64,000 nucleotides of DNA, taken from contig CP142456.1 of NCBI GenBank assembly GCA_038049695.1, forward strand, positions 16,210,501 through 16,274,500, in the 5' to 3' direction. Every line of letters begins with the position of its first letter. Position 1 is the stretch's first letter. This stretch comes from Cinnamomum chago (Eukaryota > Streptophyta > Magnoliopsida > Laurales > Lauraceae). The translations under genes were made by a program, and so were the position numbers. The notes beneath the pieces are model-generated. The model ran no database searches, was not told where the DNA came from, and saw only the letters and a program-made list of their open reading frames with translations. Below, one piece after another: positions 24,141-35,549 of this stretch.

Positions 24141-26869
24141 TGTCACATCCCGATCCCAAATCACCCTGGCCTAGGGCAATCCCTGAGGCGTGACACACGT
24201 ACTCCCGTGATGCTATACCTGTCTCGAGCCAAATACAACACACGAAGGAGAGAAAAATAACTTTTCTACATGTGAGTCAAGCTCACTAAATCAGTCAATA
24301 ACAATTAATTCATAACGGAAGTTGTAATTCATATATATGAAGATATCATATCCCATTTAGTCCAATTAAGCATTCAAGTTTAAGACAAAAGAATTATACA
24401 ATTAAATACATTGCTTTACAAAAGAGGCTGTATAAAAGAACCCTATACAACACTACCAAAACTATAAACAAAAGAATAACTTAAACTAAGTGTGGCCGAC
24501 ACAAAAAGGGGCTGGCCACACTCTACTACAACATCTCCAAAATATATAACATGCGCTCCGAGTAAGGCGTCTAAACAGGCCCTTGTTCTGGCGACTCCTC
24601 TAGTCCTGGAGGTACCTCTTGGGTAACCTCCTCTCCCTCCTGGGCTTCTTCAAGGCCGGGAGTTGCACCTGCGACTGTAACACCAAGAGTAGTATCTCAA
24701 TACGACGATCTTGCAAGTATAGGCAATAATGAGGAAGTACATAATGTTACAAGTTGAATTTAAAGACGTTGAGATTAACAGATGTCAATGATAAGTAATG
24801 ACTAGGCAAATTGTGCTAAAAATTGGATAATTTATACTTGTGAATCAAAGAAAATGAAAACATACTAATTGGCTACTACCTTAAGCTGATCCTCTCAAAA
24901 GAGAGCAAATCTAGTTAGGATGTCACCAACGGCCCGGCCAAAAACTAACTAGCTACCCGGGTTTAGTGTTCCGGTGCTCCAGGTATCACACGGTCGAAGC
25001 TAAGTAGTGCAGACTCAATCGAATCAAATAACAATCGAATAATAATCGGATTTGAGTAATTTGTATTTCACTTGTTCATAATCAAATTGAAAAGTAATCA
25101 CATATTACAAAAACTTACTCAATCCGCATTTTTCCAATGACTATTGAATAGGATATACAATACTGAAGTTACTAATTGAATGTAAACAATTGGATCTCAA
25201 CAAATACTAATAATGCAATCAATTTGCTTATTCGGAATTGATATCAAAATGAGATTTGTACTCCAATATGAAATGCAATAATTTAATGAATCAAGATATT
25301 TTACAAACCAACACTAAACTATTAAATGTTAGTCTTTCATCGTCCAATACAAGGTAGGTTGGGAAGGTCAACTTACTACTACCTCGTTAGGTGTCACTAT
25401 TTTTGAAAAATACATTGAATTTCCAAACTATCCTTCATGGTGTAGTATTAGACTAATGAGTATCCGTTGGACCAATTAATAAAGTTAACGGTCCCATTTT
25501 AAGGTCAGAAGAGTCACAAGAATCCTAAATCCTATGGAAAACAAGGGTATGCACCTTAAATTATCTATGAGGGGTAATTAAGCTGGGTTATGATAGGTTA
25601 AGGGTGGTATTTCACCCTAAGAATTGGATCAGAAAGGACCTAAGTGTCCACTTCAGGGGTTCGCTTGAGCGGACCCCATCCGGAGGTTTAATCGCTCGCA
25701 CGACCCATTTCATTCACTTGAGCGAGGGTGCCAGGGGTGTGGGTCCGCTCGAGCGGACCCATCCTGAGAGGTATTTGCTCGGGCGGTGTCTTTGATTGCT
25801 CGAACGAGTGCTTCAAATGGAGGTTCACTCGAGCGAACTGTCCAGAATTCCTGATTTGGAATTCTCTTTGTTTCTTCTTCCATTCAATTTCTAACTCCCT
25901 TTCACTACCAAAACCTGCACAAGGGAGCCTCCTTGCTCCCATTTACATAATATGAAAACCTTCCATCCATTTATGAATTAAACCATATAGATAATCAAAC
26001 CCATTCATTTATTAAGAGAATATAAATTTTGAGAAAGAATATCATTGGAATCAAAAGGTAGTAATTCATCACATAAGTCCAAATTAAAGCTTATACTTGC
26101 CTCAAATGATGTTTTATAAGCCCTCACTTCACCACTAGTCTCAAAGAACCCTAAAATCCCCAATAATCCAAACCCTAATCACAAGTACACACCAAAACAC
26201 TAATAAATGTCCATGCATGATTATGAGAGGTTCTCTTGACTCTAGTGCAACTCAAAATATCACACACGAGGTTTAACTCTTACCTCTTAACAAGGATTTC
26301 GAATTGGAAGAGAATAGAAGAGGTAATGGAGATGGTTTCTTGCCAACTAAGATAAAGAAGAGGATGCAGAAGATGAAGATGAGCTCCCCTCCTAGCTCCC
26401 AAGGCACATGCTAAGAATAAGTGTAGAGAGGAGAGGAATGAAAAGAGAATGAAGAAGAGAAGGGTAATTGCATATAAAGGGATAAGAAAACCCCTTTTCG
26501 CAAGAAAGTCCACCAAAACTTGTATAATTTCATTTTGAGTCAAATGGTGGTCCATATCATAAACGATTGGTCAAATGAAGTAGGCTCTAATAAAAAAATC
26601 GACGTGCTTGTCGAAATACACGCGATGATACTAAAATGACGTCCAATTGATGCAAAATGTGAAAATCAATAATTACGAAAAAACCCTTGACTCTACCCAA
26701 CCGATTCAATTCAGTTCCAACTCACCTATCCAAGGCTCAAGACTCAACTAGCTCAGTCTATAGAGGCTAATTAACACTAATCATCATAATTAGTAATTAA
26801 ACACAATTAATTTAGCTAAAACACCATTAATTAGCAATAATCATGGTTAAATTGGGTTGGGGTGTAACA
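24141..26869 (-). repeat. 5' LTR of Gypsy-1 (2.73 kb)
   Basis: Edges are TGTCACATCCCGATCCC on the left and GGTTGGGGTGTAACA on the right; on the minus strand it starts TGTTACACCCC and ends GGGATGTGACA. It aligns along its length with 12888-13625 plus 16717-18822. A run of about 50 bp with a GAAGAAGAAG stretch is present in the 3' LTR near 18330-18385 and absent here near 26415. Confidence 0.88.
25655..25850. repeat. Array of CTCGAG-type palindromes in the Gypsy-1 5' LTR
   Basis: Includes CGCTTGAGCGG, CGCTCGCACGA, CACTTGAGCGA, CCGCTCGAGCGG, TGCTCGGGCGG, GCTCGAACGAG and CACTCGAGCGAA. The order matches the array at 17555-17765, but individual sites differ and one interval is shorter. Confidence 0.8.
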
Positions 26870-28152
26870 CGGGGGGAGGAAGAAAGGAAATGGGAGAAGT
26901 GGGGAAGGAATAGAGGGATGAGATGAGGCAGTGTGTGCTGAGAAGGGGTGGACGATGGATGTTGCAAATGTGTGACGGCGCAACAGGTGGGGAGGAAGAG
27001 AAAGAGGAGAAAGAAGAAGAGAAAGAAAAAAAAGGAAGGGAAGAGAGATAAGGGGAGAGGGAGGGAAAGAAAAAGAAGAAGAAGAAAAGGAGAGGGTACC
27101 TGTGCAGGTGCAGGTGGGGGAGAAGAGGAAGAAGGGAAAGAAAGAAAAGGAAAAGAGAAAAGGGAATGTGCAGGCGGACGTGTGCTTGTGTGCAGGTGGT
27201 AACATAGGTGGTTGCGTACCTGGTTCCGGAGGCTGGCCGCGAGGGAGATGGGGAAGGAATTGCTGGCAGTCAGCGCTGTCTTGGGAGGAGATGGTCTGCA
27301 GACGAGGAAGGTGGGGCAGAGACGGCTGGAGTGGCTGTCCTGCGCAATGCAAGAGGATGGCAATGGTTGCTCTGCTGCGGCTAGGAGATGGAGAGGAAGA
27401 CGACAGAGCTACTGCATAAGGGAGATGAAGATGGGAGGTGATGCGTGAGAGGGGAAGAAGAGGGGTTCTGCGCTAATGGGAGGCAACGGAAAAAAGGAAT
27501 AATCATGGTTAAATTGGGTCGGGGTGTAACACAGGGGGAGGAAGAAAGGAAATGGGAGAAGTGGGGAAGGAATAGAGGGATGAGATGAGGCAGTGTGTGC
27601 GGAGAAGGGGTGGACGATGGATGTTGCAAATGTGTGACGGTGCAATAGGTGGGGAGGAAGAGAAAGAGGAGAAAGAAGAAGAGAAAGGAAAAAAAAGGAA
27701 GGGAAGAGAGATAAGGGGAGAGGGAGGGAAAGAAAAAGAAGAAGAAGAAAAGGAGAGGGTACCTGTGCAGGTGTAGGTGGGGGAGAAGAGGAAGAAGGGA
27801 AAGAAAGAAAAGGAAAAGAGAAGAGGGAATGTGCAGGCGGACGTGTGCGTGTGTGCAGGTGGTAACATAGGTGGTTACGTAACTGGTTTCGGAGGCTCGC
27901 CGCGAGGGAGATGGGGAAGGAAGTGCTGGCAGTCAGCGCTGTCTTGGGAGGAGATGGTTTGCAGACGAGGAAGGTGGGGCGGAGGCGGCTGGAGTGGCTG
28001 TCCTGCGCAAGGCAAGAGGATGGCAATGGCTGCTCTGCTGCGGCTAGGAGATGGAGAGGAAGACGACATGGCTACTGCATAAGGGAGATGAAGATGGGAG
28101 GTGATGCGTGAGAGGGGAAGCAGAGGGGTTCTGCGCTAATGGGAGGCAACGG
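26836..28152. repeat. 662-bp tandem duplication spanning the outer edge of the Gypsy-1 5' LTR
   Basis: Unit A (26836-27497) begins with the last 34 bp of the LTR (AATAATCATGGTTAAATTGG) and continues into flanking purine-rich DNA to CTAATGGGAGGCAACGG. Unit B (27498 to about 28152) repeats the same sequence with few mismatches. Unit A ends with the extra bases AAAAAAGG at the junction. So the window has two copies of the Gypsy-1 LTR end, only one attached to a whole LTR. The large minus-strand ORFs here are artefacts of purine richness. Confidence 0.9.
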
Positions 28153-28272
28153 AGATGGGTCTGCTCAGGATGATGGACATCGTCTAAAGGGAGTGACATG
28201 AGCGTGAGAGTTTGGGAGAGATGGGCGTGCGCCTGGGATGGGGATGGAGAGCGAGACATCCGAGATAAGGAA

Positions 28273-28629
28273 TGTTGGATGTTGGCAGAGTAAATGTGGG
28301 CTGATGACAGAATAACTTTACTACAGACTATTGCCCACACACAAACCAAACTGAAAGTGGAAGAGATTTTTTGCACAGTACGAATATGAATGGAAGACTT
28401 TTTCATTCATATTTCATCTCATTTACATAGACCATTTAAATAGATAAAGGTTACTACCAATAAAGGGACAGGTGTCCCATGAACACCTACTCTGTAGAAC
28501 TAACAGAGTCACTAAAAGGGCAGGTGTCCCATAAACACCTAGTCTATAGAACTAACACAAGGACACGTTTACAGACTTCTTTAAGCAAAGACTTATTCAA
28601 AGATAGTTAAATGACATATCAGCACAACA
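28273..28629 (-). repeat. 3' LTR of the Copia element
   Basis: TGTTGGATGTTGGCAG...ATATCAGCACAACA on the plus strand. The next bases, read on the minus strand, include AATTAAGAGGGAATATTAAA, a weak polypurine tract. Confidence 0.88.
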
Positions 28630-28658
28630 TTTGAATTAATTTAATATTCCCTCTTAAT

Positions 28659-30101
28659 TCAAATGCCTTCAACACCAAGCATTCTTCGTAATTTGAAAAA
28701 CTTCTCTCTTGAGAGAGCCTTTGTGAAAATATCAGCAACTTGTTCCTCCGTGCTGCAGTAATCCAACTTTATCTCTTTCTTGGCCACAAGCTCACAAATA
28801 AAATGATGCCAGACTTCAATATGCTTTATTCTTCCATGGAAGACCGGATTTTTTGTCAATTCAATTGTTGACTTGTTGTCACAAAATAAAATTGTAGCTT
28901 CTTCTTACTTTTGCTTCAGGTCACTTAGAATCCTCCTAACCCACACGGTTTGACAAGCTGCACTTGTTGCCGCCATATATTTAGCTTTAGTTGTAGAAAG
29001 TGCAGTAGTTTACTGTTTTTTTTTTTCTTAAGCCCATGATATCAATGCAGATCCAAGACTAAACCCATAGCCTGTAGTACTTTTCATGTCATCTACACAA
29101 CCAGCCTAATCACTATCAGTATAAGAGACAAGTTTACAAGTATCCGATCTTTTATACCTGAGTCCGAGATCCAATGTTCCAAGTATATATCATAGAACTC
29201 TCTTGGCTGCACCCATGTGAGCTTTACTTGGACTGTTCATAAACCTTGAAATCAAGCTCACCGAAAACATTATATCTGGCCTTGAATGTGTGAGATAAAT
29301 CAAGCCACCAACCATGCTTCGAAATTCTTTTGCATCTGCCTTTTCAATTCCATCCCCTACCATAAGCTTCTCATCTGTATTCATGGGTGTTTTAGCTAGA
29401 TTGCAATTTGACATATGAAACCTTTTCAACAAGTCTCTTGCATATTTTCCTTGGTGCAGAAAAATACCATTTGAGTCTTGAATAACTTCCATCCCCAAAA
29501 AATAATGTAACGGACCCAAATCGGTCATTTCAAATTTAGACATCATATTTTTCTTGAATTCTTCAATCAATTTTGTAGAGTTACCAGTAAATATCATATC
29601 ATCAACATATAAACATACTATGAGAATTTCATCCACACCTTGCACTTTCACATAAAGGGTTGGCTCACTTTCACTTTTTTGAAAATTGCGGCACATAAAA
29701 TATTTGTCAATTCTGCTGTACCAAGCTCGTGGAGCTTGTTTGAGCCCATACAAAGCCTTTTCGAATTTGTACACCTTTTTTTTTTCAGACCCGTTAATTT
29801 CAAACCCAGGGGGTTGTTCAACATACACTTCCTCTTGCAATTCACCATTTAAAAATGTTGATTTGACATCAAATTGAAAATTTTTCCATCCTTTTTGAGC
29901 AGCCATAGCTAGAATAGTTCTAATGGTATCAATTCTAACAACAGGAGAAAATGTTTCAAAGAAATCTACGCCTGGAACTTGTGCATACCCTTTTGCCACC
30001 AAACGAGCCTTGTGTTTTTGCAATGACCCATCAACATTAAACTTGGATTTGAAAATCCATTTGAGCCCAATGGGCTCTTTACCTGGTGGTAAGTCTACCA
30101 A
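28659..30101 (-). pseudogene. Copia reverse transcriptase and RNase H
   Basis: The reverse transcriptase core (29190-30101, 303 aa) starts near PIGLKWIFKSKFNVDGS and includes KARLVAKGYAQVPGVDF, ETFSPVVRIDTIRTILA, QFDVKSTFLNGELQEEVYV and the catalytic YVDDMIFTGN. The usual Copia KTAFLNG is KSTFLNG here. RNase H is degraded by stops between 28860 and 29190, but its end is clear: KNPVFHGRIKHIEVWHHFI, EEQVADIFTKALSREKF and the terminal MLGVEGI with a stop at 28659. Confidence 0.9.
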
Positions 30102-30301
30102 TCTCCATGTTTTGTTTTTTTTTTTTCAATGGCATTCATTTCAACTTTCATTGCATCATGCCAAATTTTCTCATTCACTGCATCTTCAAAGCAAGTGGGT
30201 TTAGAAGCAAAGCATACAAAATCACATGACTGGTAAATATCAACAAGACTCCTTACCTTTCTAGGAGGAGATTCCGACGATGTGAAACCAGTCGGACTTA
30301 A

Positions 30302-31330
30302 TTAAGCATCAGGGGGTGAATCAAAGGATGATGTTTCTTTTTCTTCAATAATTAGAGGGTATTGATCGACATCAATGTCCCACTTCCATGCATCATTTTC
30401 ATCAAAGATCACATCACGACTTATAAATAAAGCCTTGTTTTGAGGAGCATAAAATCTATAGCCTTTAGTTTCTTCACTATATCCGACAAAAATGCACTTA
30501 AGACTCTTATCATCTAACGTGTGCCTTTTTTCACAAGGAACATGTGCATAAGCTATAGAACCAAAGATCTTTAAATGACTTACATTTGGCTTTCTCCCAT
30601 ACCATGCTTCATATGGTGTTTTTCCATTGACTGCCTTTGTAGAAGAGCGATTAAGCAAGTAAACAGCTGTAAATACTTCTTCAGCCCAAAAGCTTTTTGG
30701 AAGCCCTTTTTCTTTCAACGTGCATCTTGCGGTTTCAACAGTGCTGTGATTTTTTCGCTCCGCGACTCCATTTTGCTGTGGAGTGAAACTTGAGGTAAGT
30801 TCTCTTTGTATTCCTGCATCTTTACAGATCATAAAGAAATCCTTGGATGTAAATTCACCCCCTCGGTCAATTCTTAATGTCTTGAGTAAAAAACCACTTT
30901 GTTTTTCAACATAAGCTCGAAATTGTAGAAAGCATGAAAGAGCTTCAGATTTTTTTCTTAAGAAAATATACTCAAATCATCCTTGTGCAGTCATCAACAA
31001 ATATTAAAAAATACTTGTTGTCACCAAGTGAATTTGTGCGCATAGGGCCACATATATCAGCATGGACCAACAGTAGGGGTTGATTAGCCCTCCAAGATTT
31101 ACCTGCTTGAAAAGAGGTTCGATGATGTTTTCAAAAATACATGCTTCACACATTTTGTCACCATGATGCACAACAGGTAAGCCAACAACCATGTCCTTTT
31201 TATACAATGAATACAAACCATGAAAATTTAGATGCCCATATCGCTTATGCCAAAGCCATGAATTATCATACTCCAGACTTGAATGCATTGAGGGTAAGAT
31301 TGGAAATTTTGAGAGGAAACATTTTCTTTT
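30302..31330 (-). pseudogene. Copia integrase
   Basis: The GAG-pre-integrase part is at 31004-31288 (LWHKRYGHLNFHGLYSL, then MCEACIF, the HHCC zinc-binding region). The catalytic core continues to 30302 with SSFTPQQNGVAERKNHSTVE (catalytic Glu), FWAEEVFTAVYLLNRSSTKA and TPYEAWYGRKPNVSHLKIFG, then HTLDDKSLKCIFVGYSEETKG. Frame breaks occur between 30832 and 31004. Confidence 0.88.
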
Positions 31331-31395
31331 GAGTCATTTTCATGGTCATGACCAACTCCATATTCTTCTTTTTAAATAGCATGCATTTATCCTCA

Positions 31396-32722
31396 TCAAA
31401 AATCGCATAATACCCTTTTTTTCATTAACTGTCCCAAGCTAATTAGGTTTTGAGCCAAACCCGGTACAAACATAACATCGTGTATGAGCTTTGTACCTGA
31501 CTTTGTGTTCACGGAGACAATTCCTTTGCCTTGCACCTGGACTTGACTATCATTTCCCATCAGGACTTGTGATCTTACTGACTCATCCATCTCAACAAAC
31601 AATGTTTTATCACCTGTCATATGGTTACTACACCCACTATCCAAAAACCAAATATCTCCAACAAATTCAGCATTTTACAGATAAACATGAGAGAAATAAA
31701 TTTTCCTCAACTTCATCATTTGTCTTTTCTTCATGGAAATTTGCTTGATTTTTGTTTTTATGCCAACAATCCTTTTCTTCATGTCCAAATTTATGACAAT
31801 TTGAACATTGAGGCACATTTGAGGACTTGTTTTCGTACCAACAATCTTTTTCAATATGACCTCATTTCTTGCAATTATAGCATTGAGGAGGTTCGAGATT
31901 ACCTTTGTTGTGGTTTCTCTCATTTCCATTATGCATGGTTCTGCCACGGCCTCTTCCACGAAAATTTTGCCTTCCACGTCCACGTCCACGTCCTTGGGTA
32001 GTTTGCCTTTGGTTGGAGTGAGCCCTTGCATTACCACTTGACCCCTTTTTCAAATCAAGTGTTGTTTGGAAAACCTGCTCAATTGGCTTATATGCATTTT
32101 TGTTTAACCTTTCTTCATGTGTTTGCAAAGAACCCATTAGTTGATTCAAAGACAATGTAGTTAAATCCTTGGATTCTTCAATAGCAGCAACAACATGGTC
32201 AAATTTGGGAGTGAGACTTCTTAACACTTTTTCAACAATTTTTTGATCACTTCAGTCCTCACCAAGAGACCCAATTTGGTTCACATTGGTTGTAACTCTT
32301 ATGAAAAATCCTTGAATGGACTCAGAATTTTTCATCAACAAGGTCTCAAACTCACGACGAAGAGTTTGTAATTTCAAGTTAACAACTTGACTTGATCCTT
32401 TATATTCATCTAGAAGCAATTCCCATGCTTCATTTGATGTGCTGGCTCCCATTATCCTAGGAAAGATGGTCTCATCCAGAGCTTGTTGGATGTAAAATAG
32501 GGCCTTTGCATCCTTTTTCCTATTTTCTTTCATCTCATTTTTTTGGGCTGCAGTAATTCTTCCCTCTTGTGTTTCATATTCAGGTAAGTCATTCTCAACT
32601 AAATCCTATAAATCATATGAAATAAACAAGGTTTTCATTTTGATACTCCAAAACTGATAATTATCACCTTTAAAAATGGGAACCAATGGCTAAGAAACAC
32701 TTACAGAATTGTTGTTGGCCAT
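31396..32722 (-). pseudogene. Copia gag and protease
   Basis: Gag begins at 32722 (MANNNSVSVS) and contains the UBN2-type segment (LLLDEYKGSSQVVNLKLQTL, LRREFETLLMKNSESI). An RGRGRGR stretch and two zinc knuckles of the C-x2-C-x4-H-x4-C kind follow (CYNCKK.GHIEKDC and CSNCHKFGHEEKDC). The protease has the motif MDSGCSNHMTGDKTLF near 31640, with the DSG active site, and ends GLAQNLISLGQLMKK. Stops at the first knuckle and elsewhere inactivate it. Confidence 0.88.
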
Positions 32723-32735
32723 TCTTTACTCTCTG

Positions 32736-32759
32736 TTTTTTTTTTTTTTTTTTTTTTTT
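32736..32759. repeat. 24-bp homopolymer (T on plus, A on minus)
   Basis: An uninterrupted T run just upstream of the Copia gag start, in the leader between primer site and gag on the minus strand. Confidence 0.95.
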
Positions 32760-32844
32760 GTAGCACCTCCAGAATCGTTGTGTAGACGGGTTTGCAGCTG
32801 ACCCAGTGAAATCTAATTTACAGTCGTTGAGCTTTTCTCAGTCT

Positions 32845-32858
32845 CTGATACCAAACAA
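32845..32858 (-). promoter_or_regulatory. Primer-binding site of the Copia element
   Basis: Minus strand TTTGGTATCAGAGAC next to the 5' LTR. It contains TGGTATCAGAG, complementary to initiator tRNA-Met. Confidence 0.8.
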
Positions 32859-33217
32859 TGTTGGATGTTGGCAGAGTAAATGTGGGCTGATGACAGAATA
32901 GCCTTACTATAGACTATTACACACACAAACCAAACTGAAAGTGGAAGAGAGTTTTTGCACAGTACAAATATGAATGGAAGACTTTTTCATTCATATTTCA
33001 TCTCATTTACATAGACCATTTAAATAGATAAAGGTTACTAACAATAAAGGGACAAGTGTCCCATGAACACCTACTCTGTAGAACTAACAGAGTCACTAAA
33101 AGGCAGGTGTCCCATAAACACCTAGTCTATAGAACTAACACAAGGACACGTTTACAAACTTCTTTAAGCAAAGACTTATTCAAAGATAGTTAAATGACAT
33201 ATCAGCATATTCTAACA
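32859..33217 (-). repeat. 5' LTR of the Copia element
   Basis: TGTTGGATGTTGGCAG...ATATTCTAACA on the plus strand. It differs from the other LTR at the outer tip (CATATTCTAACA here, CACAACA there) and at a few internal bases. Confidence 0.88.
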
Positions 33218-34029
33218 AGGTGGTGAGCATGAGCCTAGGATGGAGATGGAGGGCATGCGTCTGGGAGATGAGAGGAGCATGAGCAAAGATGGAGAGGAAA
33301 GATGGAGGGAGATGCTGAGCGTGGAGATGGCGTCTACGGGCGTTGATGGAGGGTGATGGTGGGGGCTGCTCTGCTAGGGATGTTGAGGTGGTTTCTGCAT
33401 GTGAGGGTGGAGATGATGGGAGGGATGGAGATGGGAGTCTGAGATGAGGATGGGATGAAGGAGATGAGCAGTGATGATAGAGAGGATGAGAGATGGAGGA
33501 GAAAGGGGGGAAGTCTGGGATCTGCGCCGGTGAAGATGGGTACTAGGTTCTAGCATGATGATGGGATGAAGGAGATGGCTTCTGGGGGGAAGTAATGATA
33601 GCGGTCTGCGCTTGCCTGAGATAAGGATGGCCTGCGTGTGAAGAGAGATAGGGATGAGGGAGTTGGGAGAGATAGAGAGAGAGAGAGAGAGATATATCAA
33701 GGAGAGGGGAGAGTCCAGATCTTGTGGACTCTCCTCTCCCTTACAGGTGGTGGGCTAGATGGGACTGGGTCGGTTTTGAGTTTGGGCCGGTTTGATGAGT
33801 CTAGGTTTAGGTCAGGTTCAGGTCAGGCTAGGTTGGGGTCAAGTCTTAGAAGAGGTCTGGATATGGGTTTGGGTCAGGTGAGTTTGGGCCAGGACTGATG
33901 GGTTTGCTTAGGCACAAGTTTGATGGGTTTAGTTCGGGTGGGTTTGGATTGAAGGAACTGGTTCGGGCCCAAAAGGTGGGGTCCAATGGAGTTTGGTCAG
34001 GTTATCATCGCTGGGGCTCAGGCTTCGTA
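33218..34029. other. Purine-rich segment of the Tat-like LTR
   Basis: Plus strand rich in GATGGAG and GGATGG words, with a short GA run at 33677-33692. No gene. It continues the composition of 26870-28272. Confidence 0.5.
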
Positions 34030-34490
34030 GATTTTGATCCGCTCGCCGGATTTCGACGTTCTACACATCGGCGGAAAGTTCTCAGCGAGCATGTCATGAT
34101 GAACTAATTTTAAGGGTGATCGGAGGTCTAGAAATGGTACGTGATTTTTCATGCGGGCGCCTTTGGAGTGTGGGACCCGTTGCCATGATTTTTTTATTCG
34201 TCCGTCGGATTTCAGAGTTCTATATATGGAAGGAAAGCCCTTGACAAGTAGATCGCAACGAGCCAACTCCCGGGGTGAAAAGGGGTCTAGAGTTTATAGG
34301 TGACTTTTCAGGGGAGGTGCCTCGGAGAGTACGAGACCCACTGTTGTTATTTTTGATCCGCTCGTCGGATCTCGGAGTTCTACATATAGACGGAAAGCCC
34401 TCGACGGGCAGATCGCAATGAGAAAATTCCTAGGGCGATCAGAGGTCCGGAAATGATAGGTGATCTTCGACTCGGGACTGAATCAGGTCA
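34030..34490. repeat. Tandem array, three units of about 162 bp, near the start of the Tat-like LTR
   Basis: Units begin near 34032, 34190 and 34353 with the pattern TTTTGATCCGCTCGTCGGAT, GAGTTCTACATAT, GGAAAGCCCTCGAC, AGATCGCAA, and end with GGTGA or GGCGATC plus a GGTCTAGAAATGATAGGTGA-like phrase. The units are diverged but alignable by eye. Confidence 0.85.
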
Positions 34491-34548
34491 TCATTGAGTA
34501 GGGTGGACTGAATCACCCCTCATAAGGTGCCGAAATGAGGTGTCTACA

Positions 34549-34564
34549 ATATACCCATCTTTGG
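34549..34564 (-). promoter_or_regulatory. Polypurine tract before the Tat-like 3' LTR
   Basis: Minus strand CCAAAGATGGGTATAT runs straight into TGTAGACACC, the LTR start. The position and the AAAGATGGG core suit a plus-strand primer. Confidence 0.55.
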
Positions 34565-35549
34565 AGGATAGCACGTATAGAGTTGTTTTCTAAAGAAAAG
34601 GAGACACATACTCATGCCTCTGTTTGAGCCTTTAGGTTCATGGGAGTGGCGACTTATGAGGGTGAGGTCGAACTGGTTCAAGAGGATTGAGGGGACGTTG
34701 TTCTAGGCCACTCAGTCAATTTGGTCTCTTTTTGGATCGAGCCTGATCAAGTGATGTGCAAGAGTTCTTAGAGTACGTCACCTTGCGTGTTCCACTGTCT
34801 GTCGAAAATTAAATGCCTACAAGGTGGTTCATCCTACTTGGGGGATGTACAAAGTGTTGGAGCAGGGTTTGAAAGTGTATGTTCCGGTGATGATGTTAAT
34901 GAAAAGGTGTATGTTGGAAAGAAATGCAGCTTGAGTTTTGGGTTCAACGATGCCTACCTCACGGATCCTATTCCTTTCGGTGCGGTGGCCCGCGTCTTTT
35001 CACCTATAATAACTACTGACTAGAAAGAAAGAAGGGAACAATATCCCGGCTTGTGGCGAGATTAGTACATAAACGTGCCAAGTGTGTATGTGATGCATGT
35101 GATGATGAAGTCTAGCATGTTCGTAAGTGTGACGCAGACTAAAATAAAATGCTAGTGCGAGGTGTCCCCTCGACATCATCCTGCTATCACGATCATCAAT
35201 CATCCATCGCCACGACAATCAATAGAGATAAAAGAAAACAAGAGAAATCCATCCAACCACATCCAAGGAGAAAGAATAAAAGATAAATAGTGTGAGCCCA
35301 TTCATAAAGAATAAAAGATAAATAGTGTGAGCCCATTCATACCTAAACTAAATACTTTATTAATAAATTGTAGTTATAAACAAATGAATAACATCTTGGT
35401 TTCAAATCCTAGGGATTACCTCTGATCATAAGCATAAGCAAAATGAATCCTAGCATGAACATATAGTTTCCTAAAACAAGCAATGAATAAATGACCTAAG
35501 CAATGAATGAACTAATGGAGGTAAATGTCCTGCCACTACTGTTGTTGGT
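34565..35549. other. Non-coding interior of the Tat-like element, 3' side
   Basis: A 78-aa plus-strand ORF (34787-35023) has no recognisable features. An exact 35-bp tandem duplication lies at 35271-35340. Confidence 0.45.
35271..35340. repeat. Exact 35-bp tandem duplication
   Basis: The unit AAAGAATAAAAGATAAATAG... ending GAGCCCATTCAT occurs twice without spacer or mismatch (35271-35305, 35306-35340). Confidence 0.95.

Larger units (their letters stand above)
12888..26869 (-). mobile_element. Gypsy-1: chromovirus-type (Tekay/Del-like) LTR retrotransposon with nested insertions
   Basis: A full-length but inactive element on the minus strand: 5' LTR 24141-26869, primer site at 24120-24130, gag, protease, reverse transcriptase, RNase H, integrase with a chromodomain-like tail, and 3' LTR 12888-18822. 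Domain order and motifs (CGTCGKWHPTERC zinc knuckle, FDSGSTHSFV protease site, [15 protein letters not shown]-type integrase) are those of plant chromoviruses. It contains a solo LTR (13626-16716) and a TRIM (21052-21654). Many stops and shifts break the coding region. The LTRs are still clearly alignable along their length, with small indels. Confidence 0.85.
28273..33217 (-). mobile_element. Copia LTR retrotransposon (4.95 kb)
   Basis: Two LTRs of about 358 bp (28273-28629 and 32859-33217) in direct orientation are nearly identical apart from the outermost bases and a few changes. The primer site, one gag-pol reading region and an A-rich leader are in the expected minus-strand order: gag, protease, integrase, reverse transcriptase, RNase H. 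That order is diagnostic of Copia (Ty1 type). The flanks AGGAA and AGGTG match at only three of five positions, so the target duplication is weak. Several stops and frameshifts make it inactive, though it looks younger than Gypsy-1. Confidence 0.9.
9950..34548 (-). mobile_element. Composite 3' LTR of a Tat/Ogre-like Gypsy element, split by nested insertions
   Basis: On the minus strand an LTR begins at 34548 (TGTAGACACC...). A purine-rich tract, AAAGATGGGTATAT, lies immediately upstream at 34549-34562, as expected for a polypurine tract before a 3' LTR. Going left, the LTR-like sequence is 34548-33218, then Copia, 28272-26870, then Gypsy-1, and 12887 to about 9950. Together that is about 5 kb once the 662-bp duplication is counted once, a size typical of Tat/Ogre LTRs. 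Support for continuity: the flanks of both insertions share a strongly pyrimidine-rich character on the minus strand, and Gypsy-1 has a near-matching 5-bp duplication. The left end is uncertain, placed where GTGTTTTTTGAATGCCG begins a small repeat array. The 5' LTR is outside the window. Confidence 0.5.

Noticed and set aside
26827-28026. Several 100-200-aa minus-strand ORFs, repeated twice
   Set aside because: They fall in the purine-rich 662-bp duplication and differ by frame only; low-complexity artefacts.
28268-33222. Perfect target duplication for the Copia element
   Set aside because: The flanks AGGAA and AGGTG match at only three of five positions, so I do not claim it.
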